Origin: Apus apus
Taxonomy: Eukaryota > Chordata > Aves > Apodiformes > Apodidae
DNA: 64,000 bases
Assembly (NCBI RefSeq): GCF_020740795.1
Contig: NC_067282.1
Span: forward strand, 154,228,174-154,292,173
Reading direction: 5' to 3'
Shown here: piece by piece, positions 10,224 through 21,900 of the stretch
Position numbering within the stretch: position 1 is the first letter of the stretch
Layout: the number at the start of each line of letters is the position of its first letter
Position numbers and translations under genes: made by a program
The notes under the pieces: generated by a model
What the model saw: the letters and a program-made list of their open reading frames with translations, nothing else
Database searches by the model: none
Told to the model about the DNA's origin: nothing

Positions 10224-13200
10224 TCACAGCAGGACCGGGCGGAAACCCTCGCCAGGACCTGGCTGTCTGAGAATGTGCCAGGGCTGTGCTGGGAGCACCG
10301 TGGGGACGAGATACCACATCACCACCCCTGAGGGGTTAATAACCACCGAGAAGCTGTCTCCTGACTTCAAGCCGCTGATGATCTTCCCGCTGTACACGTC
10401 TGCTACCTGGAAGAGAAAGATGGCGGCTACCAGGATTTCCACAGACCTTTCATCTTGAGGTCCAGCTGTGGTCACTGACATGGCATGGTGGGATGGGGCA
10501 TGGCAGCAGACAACAGGAGGGCAACCCAATGGGCGGCTACCCCTTCATCCCCCCAGAAAAGGGTACAAGGTGTCAACGGGGGAAGCTGGAAAGAGGAAGA
10601 TCCTGGTGCTGTGGGGCTGCCCAGCCACACAGCGTGCCAGTGGGGCTCACCTCATACACACCATCCTGGGGGAAGTGGAGCTTGGCCAGGCTAGTGGTGT
10701 AGCGGAAGGGCATATCTGTCCTCCGGCTGAAGAAGACAAGAGCACTGGCACCCTGCGACAGCGGGCGCAGGAACACTTCAATGTGGGATTTCTCCTAGGG
10801 GTGGGAATGGGTGAGTGAGGCAGAGCTTCTGGGACAAGGACTGGCCCATAACTTCTGACCTTGCCTTGCGGAGCTGCTATGCCAGCAGGTTCAGCCTTCC
10901 TGCTCATGTTTCTTTGCATCACCTCCCTCTCCCTCCTTATTGTGACCCCCCCACCCCATGCACCTCCTGCCTGCACTCTCAAGCACATCTGCCTTCCCCC
11001 TAACCTTGACAATCCTGCGCCCCTGGATTCCCAGGGGGTCCTGGTTGATCTGGATCATCAGGCGGTTCTGCAGGATCTCCTTGGCGCTTGGGGAGATGGA
11101 GCGGAGATCTGTGGACATGAGGAGCGGAGCTGCCATCACTGTCCACAAGGCCATCTGGGAGCGGGACTGCTCAAAGCTAAGGCCAAAGTTTCCAATGATG
11201 AGCTGGAGAGGAGAGGGAGGAAAAGACAGAAGAGGCAGAAAAGGGTTAGAAACTTGTCTGCTTGTCACCGTTGGTGATGCTGCCGCTTGCTGGGGGGGAA
11301 ACCCCACACTTGCTAGGTGCTGAGCCAAACAACATATGGGAAACATCACACATGCTTTTGCTTCCCCTCAAGCAGCCTATCACTGTGGGGACATCCCACC
11401 ACTGCTAGGTGCTGAGCCACCAGCACACATTCAAACATGCTCACTAACACCCTCTGCTTCACCACTATACCCCCTCAGGCTGTAAAAGGAAGGACAAGGA
11501 CACCTGGACAGGTACACTCGAGCAGTGACAAGTTTGTTGCAACTACAGGCATTTCCCACAACTTCACTCAGGGTAAAATGAGCTTTGCCTCTCTGAAGCG
11601 AAAGGGCTCCTGCTCCTGGTGCTCTTCCTTCACCCTGGCCCTAGAAGGGGATCCCTGGAGGTGCCCTGGCCAGGGCACCCACCACCCAGCCGCACCATGT
11701 CAGGGTCATTCCAGTGGCCAGGGCCAGCCACTGGCTGCAGCACATCCTGGTGTTCAGAGAACCAGTCCACGATGGAAAGCACACTGTCCCAGGAGTCCTG
11801 GATGTCTTCATAGTTACGCCACAGGTTGCAGAACTTTGCCAGGATGGTGTAGTTCACCTGGAGAGGAGCACAGGGTTAGGCAGGAGGGAAAAAGGACTAG
11901 GTCTGCAAAGTGGGGGAGAAGGGGAAGCCAGATTTGTTGAGAGCTGCAGCATCCAGCTGTTCGGTGTTTTTAAAGCACAGAGATGTGCAGAAGCAAAACG
12001 TAATGAAGGAGGTATCCCAGTATCACTGAGCACATTCCAGTATGACAGGAAGTCTGGCAAAACAACCACAGAGACTATGGGGGAAAACCATCAGCTGCAA
12101 GAATAGGGGAAGCTTGGGATTTACTCAGAAGGTGAAAGAGGAAATATATAAATGCAATCAATTATTAAAAAACATTACTAGGAGGAACATCCTATTTGAA
12201 GCACTTAAATCAGACAGGACCTGTCTCAGAAGAACAGACTCCCAGGACCATCCCCACACCAGCTGAGAGGGATGGAGAGGCCCTTCTTCCCCCAAAATCC
12301 CATAATCTAGCCATGCTAGGAACCCTAGATGTCTCCAGATGCCTGACAGGGAAGACGTATCCCCTCCAGAGACCTGCAGCCCCATCCTACGAGGGGCAGA
12401 GAGACAAACAGGGTGTAGCCCCTGGCTCCTGTAGCTCCAACAAGACCTCCCTCAAGGCAAGGGGAGATGGGAAAGAGCCACCAGAGGAGACAATGCTCAC
12501 CTTGGGGGGGAGGCCCCCCTGATACGCTGGCCAGCTGCAGGAGTAGACAATAGGGCGGCCTGTGGCATTCAAGGCCCTCGCCATTTCTGGGTAGCCTTAG
12601 GGAGAGAAGATGACAACTGGTGAAGGAGACAGCTGGCAGCAGCCTGTGTTCACAGCCTGCCCAGTCAGGGGAACCCCAAGCCAGTCTGGTCTCCTGCCTT
12701 ACACCACCTCTAGGGCTCTTAAGCTGACTCCTCTTTGCTAAGGAGCTGCAATAGGAGATGCAAGGGAAGAACCAAAGCTGGCCAAACATTTCTGCGTATG
12801 GCCAACTGCCCTGACTGAAGCAGTGAGGGGAGAAATGCCAGCCAGTCAGGGAGCCTTTACCCTCCTCCTGCTCCTTTCCTGATGAGTAGCACCCATCCAG
12901 CTTCAACATGTCCACACCCCACTCCGCAAAGGTGTGAGCGTCCTGCTCCACGTAGTCCAGCGTGGTGCCGGGGTAGCCCCCACAGGTGTGGGTGCCCAGG
13001 TCGCCGTAAATGCCCAGCTTCAGGCCCCGGGCGTGGACCTACAAGGGAAGGAGAGCTGCAAGGAGGGGATGAGGGGGTCCGAGGTGCCTCCTGGGAACCA
13101 GGTGGCATGGGGACACAGAGACCACCACCCAGTGGGAACTCACGTAGTCAGCCAGGGCCTTAATCCCACTGGGAAACCTCTCAGGGTCAGGAACCAGGCG

Positions 13201-14081
13201 TCCTGCCGCATCCCGCTGCTTGGCAGACCAGCAGTCATCAATGTTGATGTACTCATAGCCCAGCTCCCTCCAGCCGTCCTCCGCCAGGCGGTCTGCCATC
13301 TCGAAGAAGAGCCTCTCACTGTGGATTGGGGGGACAGGGACATGGCAGGCCGAGCACCTGTGCCCTCTGTACCCCACCAGCTGCAGGCAGCCAGCAGGCT
13401 TGGGGGCCGACTTGGAGGCTCTGGAGAGGCAGTCACCGCAGGGCTGTCCCGCACCATATGGGAGGATCTCCGGGGCTCTCGTTTGAAGCCCATCCATGTC
13501 TCGTTCATTGATCCCACCGAGGGGAAAGCACAAAGCCTGGCCACATCCTCCAGCACCGCGGGGGTCTCCAGCCCAAGCACTGGGGGACCTGAGCCCCCCC
13601 CGCCTCCCACACATCATGCTCCCCGAGATCCCACAGCTGCAGGGCTCACCCCAGGAACACAGACGGAGCCAGAGCCGCCTTAGACCTGATGCCCGACCCC
13701 ACCATCCACCCTCTCCGGCCCAGGCATCACCCCGTCCACCCATCCGGGGGCAGACCCCGGACACGAGCCCGGCGCTTCCAAGGTTCCCTGGGGCAGGAGG
13801 CACACAGGACAAACCCCCCCCTTGGAGCCAAGGAGGGAGGATGCCGAGCCCCTCCTTGGCAGGGAGCCCCGGGGAAGGGGCGGGAGGGCTCCCCGCGCCG
13901 CTCCCCGCCCCGCTGACCTGATGCAGTTTCGGGGATCGGTCTGGCAGTCCACGTTGCAGCGGAACCTCTCCCAGGCCAGCCAGCCCATGGGGGGGGTGAG
14001 CGCCAGCCCGTTCTCCAGGGCCACGGAAGGCAAGGCCAGGGCCAAAGCCAAGGCCAGACCGCTCAGCACCGTCAGCCACAT
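10224..14081 (-). CDS. NAGA: alpha-N-acetylgalactosaminidase
   Basis: Lysosomal GH27 glycosidase that removes terminal alpha-linked N-acetylgalactosamine from glycoconjugates. Coding exons in transcript order: 14081-13918, 13318-13144, 13038-12861, 12595-12501, 11857-11696, 11202-11005, 10794-10651, 10406-10224. They total 1299 nt (432 residues) with GT-AG junctions and matching phases. A hydrophobic signal peptide covers about residues 1-25, followed by the GH27 block [13 protein letters not shown]. The proposed nucleophile is Asp161 (MLKLDGC) and the acid/base Asp222 ([10 protein letters not shown]). Their 61-residue spacing equals that of the human enzyme as I recall it. Sequons are at Asn182 (NAT) and Asn206 (NYT). 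The TIM barrel is followed by the C-terminal beta domain. The tail after GVVMWYL is longer than in human, as in the chicken enzyme. The start was set at the ATG at 14079-14081; an upstream in-frame GTG is not needed. The gene looks intact. Confidence 0.97.
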
Positions 14082-14255
14082 CGTCCGCACCGCCGCCAGG
14101 GCACGAACTGCCTGTCCCCACCCCTTCCCCGCTCACATGATGCCGCCCGCACCGTCTGACCGCCCGCCCCCTTCTCCTCCCGCCCGCCCGGCTCGGCCCC
14201 GCCCAGCCCGGCAGGACAGGGAACTGCAGCCAGACCCGCGGCGCCCCGCGGCCGC
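13500..14255 (-). promoter_or_regulatory. NAGA: GC-rich promoter and first-intron region of NAGA
   Basis: The sequence around NAGA exon 1 is strongly G+C rich and relatively CpG rich, and the NAGA ATG lies within it at 14081. No TATA-like element was noticed. A CpG-island housekeeping promoter is inferred, as usual for lysosomal enzyme genes. The transcription start is not defined by sequence alone. Confidence 0.55.
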
Positions 14256-14459
14256 CCTGCCCCGCCGGTACCATCCCCCGCCCTGCCCCGCCGGTACCGA
14301 GCCCATCGCTGCTGCACCCCCCGCCCTGCCCCGCCGGTACCATCCCCCGCCCTGCCCTGCCGGTACCGAGCCCATCGCTGCTGCATCCCCCGCCCTGCCC
14401 CGCCGGTACCATCCCCCGCCCTGCCCCGCCGGTACCGAGCCCATCGCTGCTGCATCCCA
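14253..14459. repeat. 69-bp tandem repeat, three copies, upstream of NAGA
   Basis: The GGTACCATC motif recurs at 14267, 14336 and 14405, exactly 69 bp apart, giving three near-identical units. Each unit has two internal CCCTGCCCCGCCGGTACC subunits followed by a GAGCCCATCGCTGCTGCATCC spacer of similar form. One unit carries a C-to-T change (CCCTGCCCTGCC), and the spacer varies between GCACCC and GCATCC. On the NAGA coding strand each subunit reads as a G-rich, GC-box-like block (GGGGCAGGGCGGGG). The array lies about 170-380 bp upstream of the NAGA ATG. Confidence 0.9.
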
Positions 14460-14782
14460 CGGCTAGTGCACCGTGCGGCTGCTGTGCCCCATTACCCTGC
14501 TGGAATTGCACTCCGTTGGCATCGCACCCCACCGCTGCTGCATCCCGAAACTGCTGCACCCTGTCAATATCACACGCTGACGGTGTTGCACCCCGATTCT
14601 GTTGCACCCCATAGCTGCTGCACCCTATCAGTACTGCATCCCTGCTGGTGCTGCTGCACCCCATTGCACCCCACTGCTGCTGCACGCTATAACTGTTGCA
14701 AGCTCTCAGTATTCAACCCAGTCAGTATGCACCTCACGGCTGTTGCAGGCCATTGCACCCCACTGCTGCTGCACCCCATAAC
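14460..14782. repeat. Degenerate TGCTGCACCCCAT minisatellite, left part
   Basis: Imperfect units of about 15 bp built on (G/C)TG(C/T)TGCACCCCAT recur through this stretch, mixed with TATCAGTA-type spacers. The same motif resumes at 15975 after the CR1 element, so this is one array interrupted by an insertion. Confidence 0.75.
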
Positions 14783-15974
14783 TCGTTGGCTCAATGAGGA
14801 GAGAGCAGCAGATGTCATCTACCCTGGCCTCAGCAAGGCTTTTGACACTGTCTCCCATAACATCCTCGTTAGGAAACTCAGGAAGTGTTGGTGAGATGAG
14901 TGGACAGCGAGGTGGATTGAGAGCTGGCTGTGTGACAGAACTCAGAGGGTTGTGACCAATGGAGCAGGGTCGAGTTGGAGGCCTGTAAGCAGTGGAAACC
15001 CTGTCCCCCAGGGGTAAATACTTAGTCTGGTCTTGTTCAAGATACTCATCAGTGACTTGGATGAGGGGACAGAGTGTACCCTCAGCAAGTTTGCTGATGA
15101 TACCAAACTGGGAAGGGTAGCTGACACTCCTGAGGGCTGTGCTGCCATTCAGCGTCACCTGGACTGGTTGGAGAGCTGGGCAGAGAAGAACCAAATGAAG
15201 TTCAACAAGGGCAAGTGTAGGGTCCTGCGCCTGGGGAGGAAGAACACCATGAACCAGTATAGTTTAGAGGTGGACCTGCTGGAAAGCAGTTCTGAGGAGA
15301 AGGACCTGGAAGTCCTGGTAGATAGTAAAAAATACATGAGCCAGCAATGTGCCCTTGCTGCCAAGAGCGGCAAAGGAATCCTGGGGTGCATAAAGAGGAG
15401 TGTGGCCAATAGGTTGAGAGAGGTCATCCTCACCCTGCAGTCTGCCCTGGTAAGGCCACATCTGGAATACTCTGTCTTCAGTTCTGGGCTCCCCAGTTCA
15501 AGAGGGGTGGGGAACTACTAGAGAGAGTCCAGTGGAGGGAAACAAAGATGATTTGGGGGACTGGAGCTTCTCTCTTATGAGGAAGGGCTATGAGAGCTGG
15601 GACTCTTTAGCCTGGAGAAGAGAAGGGTGAGGAGAGACCTTATTAATGCCTACAAGTATGTAAAGGGTGGGTGCAAGGAGGATGGACCCAGACTCTTCTC
15701 AGTAGTTCCCAGTGACAGGACGAGGGGCAACAGACACAATCTGAAACAGAGGAAGTTCAGTTTAAACATAAAAAACTTCTTTACTGTGAGGGTGACAGAG
15801 CATTGGAACAGGCTGCCCAGGGAGGTTGTGGAGCCCCCTTCTCTGGAAATATTCAGAACCCATCAGGATGCAGTCCTGAGTAATGTGCTCTAGGGAATGG
15901 TGCTTTAGCGGGGGAGTGGGACTGGATGATCTCTAGAAGTCCCTTCCAACTCCGATGACTCTTGATTCTGTGAA
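14783..15974 (+). mobile_element. CR1 LINE, 5'-truncated, about 1.2 kb
   Basis: Plus-sense CR1. It begins within the reverse-transcriptase region (SKAFDTVSHN in frame near 14835) and runs through the catalytic FADD motif ([10 protein letters not shown] near 15090) to the CR1 3' end (GGACTGGATGATCTC, then TGATTCTGTGAATTG near 15974). The frame is broken between about 15520 and 15630 and again near 15000, so it is a dead copy. It sits inside the CTGCACCCCAT minisatellite. Confidence 0.93.
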
Positions 15975-16165
15975 TTGCTGCCCCTATCAGCATTGCATTC
16001 AGCCACTATCGCACCCCATTGCCACTGCACCCCATTTCTGTTGTACCCCACAGCTGTTGCACCCTATCAGTATTGACCCCTGCCTGTGCGGCTGCACCCC
16101 TCTGCTGCTGCACCCCATGACTAGGGCACTCTCTCCGCCGCACCCCATGGCTGCTGCGCCCCGAT
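15975..16165. repeat. Degenerate TGCTGCACCCCAT minisatellite, right part
   Basis: Continues the motif seen at 14460-14782 (for example GCCACTGCACCCCAT and TGCTGCTGCACCCCATG). It stops at the GC-rich 5' region of PHETA2. Confidence 0.7.
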
Positions 16166-16194
16166 AGTCACACAAGGAGGAAGGGGGTGCTCTA

Positions 16195-16560
16195 GGTCCC
16201 CCCGCATGGGACTGCGGGGTTCCCGAAGGTGTGTCGGGCGGAGCGAAGGGTGCGGGCGCCAGCGGCTGCAGGCAGAGCGCGGCCCCCCCAGCCGCCCCCC
16301 GCAGCCGCTGCCGCCGGCGGGGCGGTGCTGCCGGCAAGGCGGGCCGGCCCCGGCGGTCGCAGGAGCCCTCCCCGCCCGGCCGCGGCCGGCCCCCGGCTGC
16401 CCCGCACCGCCCCGCCGCGCCGCCGAGCAGGAAGGGCCCGAGGTGAGCTGGGGCGCGCCCGGGGACCGCGGTTCTGCCGCCGGGGCGCGGGGCAAGGGCC
16501 GGGGGACGGCGGCGGTGGGGCGGGGAGCGGGCGGCGGGGCCGGGCGGGGGTCCGCGGACA
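16195..16560 (+). promoter_or_regulatory. PHETA2: CpG island and probable untranslated first exon of PHETA2
   Basis: Very G+C- and CpG-rich block with a good splice donor (CCGAG|GTGAGC) after 16442, facing the PHETA2 coding exon at 18.17 kb. PHETA genes usually have a 5' untranslated exon ahead of a single coding exon, so 16200-16442 is proposed as that exon. Open frames here are GC artefacts. No transcript evidence is available. Confidence 0.5.
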
Positions 16561-18173
16561 CACGGCGAACACCCAGACGGAGGGACAGACGCTGCCGGCC
16601 CTGCACAGAGACAGCCCCGAGCAGCGCACAGGCACACAAAGGCGCGGAGCCTGGCCGCACACGCGTGCACACAGGCACAAAGACACAGAGCCCAGCGCCT
16701 GCACGCACAGAGAGGCACACGCACACACAGCTGTGTATTGCACACGCACAGGCCACCCGTTCGGACCATGGGACCCCCCCCGGGCTCCCTCGCCCCCCAG
16801 CCCCTTTCAGTCCCCTGTCCTCAGCCTGTGTTGCAAGGCTGGAGATTGCTCAGGGTGATGCATCGAGGGTGAAGCTACTCCCCGCGAACAGCTTTGTCCT
16901 TAGGTCTGATGGGATTTTTGTCCATCTGCCAACGGGGGTCTGTGCCCCCTTGTCCTGAGAGCCCGGCACCACAACTCTGATGGGGGAGAAGGCTCCGGGA
17001 GAGATGCTGGAGGTTGTTCAGCTGTGGGGAGCTTCCCCTGCGCGGATCTGGCTGGGGAGTGGCAGCTGTGGTTTGTTTTCTGCATATTTCTGTATGAGGA
17101 ATTCTAGCTGTTGGACATCCATTTGCTGCTGTAGAAGCACAGAGGCTGTGCTTGCTGTGTCCTTCTGTGAGACCTGCTGGCTTGCCCAGTCGCCTGCTGT
17201 GGGGCCTCCACTGATGGTGCGGTGATGTGCTGCTACAAAAGCTCTTTTTTGGGTAATAAAACCAAAACAAACCCACAGGAGCCAAAAAACAAACCCACAG
17301 GAGTACTGGCCTGAGCTGAGATGGGGTTCAGGCTTTGAAGCCAACACAAATATCCTTGGTTTCACCACCCTGGTTTCCAGAGCCACCCACCTGTGGTGCC
17401 TGGCCCTGGATACTCCTCCGCACCAAGGGAGGGGTGCTTTCTGGGGTGGAGCGATGCAGCTCTTTGCTCTTTCAGTCCCAAGCTGTTCTGGTTTGTGACT
17501 CCTTCTCTGCCACCTTTCCTCCAATCAGGGATGGGGCTTGGCACGGTGACACTTTGGAGGCCCTCAGCACAGGAGCAGCCCACCCAAGGAGGACAGCAAG
17601 TGGTTGCGGCCTGACCCACACAGCCGGTATGGCATGTCACACCCTGCTGCTGGTGAACCTGCTGGGGCCGGGGGTGCTGCTGCAGGGAGGGCTGGTGGGG
17701 ACGGGTGGTCCTGCATGGAGATGGGGAAAGAGGAGAGGGTGCTCAAACAGAGGTCCCAGAGCCCTTGGGGGTCTGAAAACACCCTCCTTATCCTGCCGTG
17801 TACCCTTTAATAGAGAGTGAACTTAATGTCTCGCAGGCACAGAGGCAAATTTATTTAGTGTGCCCCATAAAAGAAACAGCAAAGTAGGTCACTCGTGGGA
17901 TACGAAATGAAGCAGCAGTGTTGTCATCCTCAGAGAAGGCAGGTGTCTCGGTGGTGGGACACTGGTGATGATGTCACCTGCGCAGCAGCAAGGAACCAGC
18001 CCCCCATTTGCGGGGGCACTTGCTGGGTTAGACACTGTCCTGCAGCACTGGCTGCTGGAGCTGGCGCTGCTTTTCCCCATGGCAGGCGTGGGGCAGGATC
18101 AGACCTCTCCTGGTGAGATGTTCCTCACCAAAAGCCAACTTCTCCCCCCTCTCTTCCTCTCCTAGGCAGGGTG
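16561..18173 (+). other. PHETA2: PHETA2 5' intron (inferred)
   Basis: It starts with a degenerate CA-rich stretch (about 16560-16745), then shows no recognised exon or transposon. It ends in a strong pyrimidine tract and acceptor (TCTTCCTCTCCTAG) a few bases before the PHETA2 start codon at 18174. Confidence 0.45.
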
Positions 18174-18989
18174 ATGAAGCTGAATGAGCGGAGCGTGGCC
18201 CACTATGCCACCTGCGACTCGCCAGCCGACCATGCCGGCTTCCTCCGCAAGCGGGTGGAGCGGCACCACCACCATGCCCACCACCACCACCCCACCTCCT
18301 ACCAGCGTCGCTGGTTCGTCCTCAAGGGCAACCTCCTCTTCTACTTTGAGGAGCGGGAGAGCCGGGAGCCTGTGGGGCTGGTGGTGCTGGAGGGCTGCAC
18401 CGTGGAGCTCTGTGAGGCTGCTGAGGAGTTTGCCTTTGCCATCCGCTTCGACGATGCCGGTGCCAGGGCTTATGTGCTGGTGGCCGACGGGCAGGCTGCC
18501 ATGGAGGCCTGGGTGAAGGCACTCTCTCGGGCCAGCTTCGACTACATGCGGCTAGTGGTCAGGGAGCTGGAGAAGCAGCTGGAGGAGGCCTGCAACAGCT
18601 TGGCTGCTTGCCGCAATTCTCCACAGAGGTCTTCCTCCTCTGGTAGGAAGAGGCATCTCTCCAACCCCGCCTTGCTGCCTCTCCAGGAGAAGCCCAACGC
18701 CCTGGAGAATGGTTACTCCACGTGGGGTAGCGGTGGTGGCATCCCCGGGGTGGCCACCTGCCCCGATCGTGACGGAGGGCACGCCAAGCCCCCACCTCTG
18801 CCTCCACGCCGGCGCTCAGCTGCTGGCAGCACCGTGGGTTCCTCAGCACCTGGGCTTTCACCAGCCGTGCTGGAGAGCCCAGTGTCACTGGAGACAGCCT
18901 GCTTCTCTAAGCTGCACAGCTGGTACGGGCAGGAGATTGCAGTGCTGAGACAGGAGTGGCAGGAGAGGCAAAAGATGGGACACCCATGA
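18174..18989 (+). CDS. PHETA2: PH domain-containing endocytic trafficking adaptor 2 (FAM109B/Ses2)
   Basis: Single coding exon, 271 residues. The start is the ATG of MKLNERSVAHYA, the family's conserved N-terminus, just after an acceptor at about 18165. A PH domain spans about residues 17-118 (GFLRKR, RRWFVLKGNLLFYF, then EFAFAIRF and AWVKALSRASF). A short coiled-coil-like helix follows (about 120-145, LVVRELEKQLEEAC), then a low-complexity linker. The C-terminal F&H motif (CFSKLHSWYGQEI, Phe244 and His248) is the type that binds the ASH-RhoGAP region of OCRL and INPP5B. The family acts on early and recycling endosomes in receptor recycling and endosome-to-TGN traffic. Odd point: the first PH loop is a histidine tract (HHHHAHHHH, residues 31-39) encoded by CAC/CAT. 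Confidence 0.95.
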   Translation: MKLNERSVAHYATCDSPADHAGFLRKRVERHHHHAHHHHPTSYQRRWFVLKGNLLFYFEERESREPVGLVVLEGCTVELCEAAEEFAFAIRFDDAGARAYVLVADGQAAMEAWVKALSRASFDYMRLVVRELEKQLEEACNSLAACRNSPQRSSSSGRKRHLSNPALLPLQEKPNALENGYSTWGSGGGIPGVATCPDRDGGHAKPPPLPPRRRSAAGSTVGSSAPGLSPAVLESPVSLETACFSKLHSWYGQEIAVLRQEWQERQKMGHP

Positions 18990-21900
18990 CCAGGGACACA
19001 AGCCACCGGCCAGCAGATGTCCGGCAGCCTGTCTCCCAGGTGGGAAGGGCAAAGCGGAGGACACTGCTTGCCCCCTGCCCTGGCCAGTGGCCAAGTGTGT
19101 GATGTGTGTGTGCTTCCTGGGGCGTGTGGGAGGGACCCAGGTCTTCCCCAGACCTCGCCTTTCCTTTCCATGAGGCTTTTTACAGCTGTAGAGTGTGGAG
19201 TACAAGGGGAGCCGCCTTTGAACTCTGCTCTGCTGGTGATGCGAGGTGTGGAGGGGGCCCTAATCAGCACGTCTGCAAAGAACCTCACCCAGCGGGCTTG
19301 GCCCCTTGCCATGCTGGCATGGTGGATGATCTGGGTGCTTCATTGCCCGCCTCTCCTTCACCACATATTTTTTGGTTTTGTTTCTCAGCATGGAAGTTTG
19401 CACAGCTCAGCGCTTATAATTGTCCATGGTCTTGTGCTGAAGTTCTTCTGCCTTTGCTCTTCCATCGCAGATAAGGCTGGACTCTTAGGAAATGCCTCGC
19501 ATGGGATAGTGGTCCCAGCGAGTGCCTCCAGCCTCGTGCCTGTCTCACCTCAGGACACGTGTGAGCCACCACGGCTGTGGCTGGCCCAGCAGCCGGGGCA
19601 ACACGGACTGGGCTCTCACATTGTCAGTTTTTTTTACTTTCATCTGCACTAAGCCTTCTCCTGGCTAATTCCCTTGGGATGTGGATTTCATCGGCTTGCA
19701 TCCATCTCTTTGGGCACCTGAACTCAGCAGGGAGGCTGAAATGGAGACACTGAGCAGCAGCGAGGATCAGAAGGTCCCGAGGGATGATCTGGACTCTGTC
19801 AAGCAGTAGCCAAGCCTGCTAATATCTCAGGCTCAAGCCTTCCCTGTTCCAAAATAGGATCCCTAAAGCCTCTTTGCCTGGCCAGAAGTGATTTTCTCAG
19901 CCTCTGTGCAGCCTGTAGCTCCTGCAAAGTGCCATATAGGGCTCAGCTGGCTTGTTGGGCAGCTTGCCCAAGATGGCATCCAGAGCTGCACTCTTGCAGG
20001 GCCTCTCTTGCTGTTGTGGCTTTGCCCAGCTGCTGGCAGGGCTGCACAGTCAGAGGAGAGGCTGTGGAGGAGGAGAGGGCTGGCCCTTGAGAAGTGAGAG
20101 TGTGGGAGTGAGTTACAGGTAGCACTGACTGATGGCATATCAGTGGTGTCTGGGCTTCCCCCGCTACCATCCAAGCCATATCCCTACCTGCTACCAAAGC
20201 CAGCACCTGACTTGCCTGCACTTCTCTCTGATTTCATAGCTGCATCAACTCCAACTCAGCTGTTCTCCGTAGCATGTCCTATCTTCCCAGCAGGTGAGAA
20301 GGGCTGCAGGGAGTTGTGCCTGTCTTCTTGCTACAGAACTTGTCCTTCTCCAGTAGGTCAGAAACCCTGGCCACGAGGCCAACAGTACAAGTAGGTGGGT
20401 GCTGAGTCCAGTGGCTGTAGCACCTAGGAGATGGGGTTGATAAATCTTCTCTTAACCTCTTGGCAAGGGCTGTTTTTCAAAACAAAAAAAATATGTGAAG
20501 AAGGCTTATGCTTCCTATCTTAACAGTGTTGAACTTGTTTTATTGCCTTGTTTTACTAAGGAGCCTTGCTTGGAAAGCAAGAGGCTGTTCCAGGTCATGA
20601 TTTATAGGAACCTGTTTGCCTTTCTGGAGTTAAATGCACTCAGCTTAATACTTTGCAATATCCAGTAGAGATTGTTAATGCAGAAGTCAAATTACTTCTG
20701 TTACCTTTTGGTGCCTTTGCAAATATATCTCTGGTAGTTTTGGATGATGAGCTTCCAGCTGCCTGCCTAATTGTGGCTTGATGATATACTGGAGGGAATC
20801 AGATCTTAAATCACATCCTACAAATATGACTTTGGGCAGTGGGAGTGTAACCTTCATACTCAAGTGATGCAACCCAGTCGTTTCCAGTTTATGTCTGTAT
20901 TTCTTCACAGTAGGGACCTTCAAGTTTGGGAGGATTATCTGAGGATATTGTTCTGCTTTTTAAGTGGAAACAGTTCAGAAAAGCTAGGAGCAGTGCCCAG
21001 GCTCCATCAGTAGCCCAGATGGCTGGACTTAACATGCCAGCTCTGCCTCCCTACCTGCTGCCTGAAGAGTTCAGCACTGCAGCGTTCCTGACTGGAAACC
21101 TGTCCCCTTTCCTATCCCTGGGCAGCAGCATCAAGGAATAGCACTACCTGGGTCCCCCTGAGTCTGAGCATGGGTGTTTTGGAGCCAGAGGCAGATTTGG
21201 CAAGCATTTTTTGTTTTTTAAGTAATAGAGAGAGAAGAGTGTTTCTGATGTCTCAGACTTACATAAGGCGGTTTGACAGTAAAGATTTAGCTTCCAAAAG
21301 AAAACAAAATGTGATGGCATTTCCTACATGAGACCCAAGAACTGGGAGTGACTTCAATAGGAAAATAAATTAACAAAGCAAATTCTGTCACATCTGGAAC
21401 TGAAACACTATTATTCTTTTAACGGCAGTTTCACTTTTAAGAAGCTTAATTTGTTTTAATAAGCCAGGATTGTGCTAGTAACACTACTAAAGAGCTTATT
21501 TTTAATGCTTTAATCTGTCCTGTTCAAATGGCACAATTTCCACGCTACCTGCCTTTGCATGAGCACATATCCCAGTTAAATCCTAAATCCTGCAAATGAG
21601 GAGCTGTGCTGGGCTTTCTGTCTGATTGCATTTGGAGCAATACCGTGCTTTATTCTGCAGCACCAAGAAGAAAATGGCTGAACCCTGAACAGTGTTTGTG
21701 CTCAGCCCAGCTCTCTGGGCCTGGGCCTTTTGCTAGGTCTCCAAAGCACTGCTGGACCTGGTCAGGGCTTCCTCACCATCCCGCTCACGTAGCAGGGATG
21801 GCCCCTTCTTGAGCAAAAAGAGCCATAATTGGAGCCAGGCCCAATTTTGATTGGGAGGACAGGTTTTTTAATGACCACCGCTGCTTGCTTCATTGTGGAG

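Noticed and set aside
14088-14090. GTG upstream of the NAGA ATG as a start
   Set aside because: The ATG at 14079-14081 directly begins a normal signal peptide; the upstream GTG is only an open-frame extension.
14253-14459. CRISPR-like array
   Set aside because: Direct 69-bp tandem copies without unique spacers, in a vertebrate CpG-rich promoter region.
13039-14685. A 548-residue minus-strand open frame
   Set aside because: It runs through NAGA exons 1-2, the intron and the 69-bp GC-rich repeats without a stop because the DNA is GC-rich. The spliced NAGA model explains the conserved parts.
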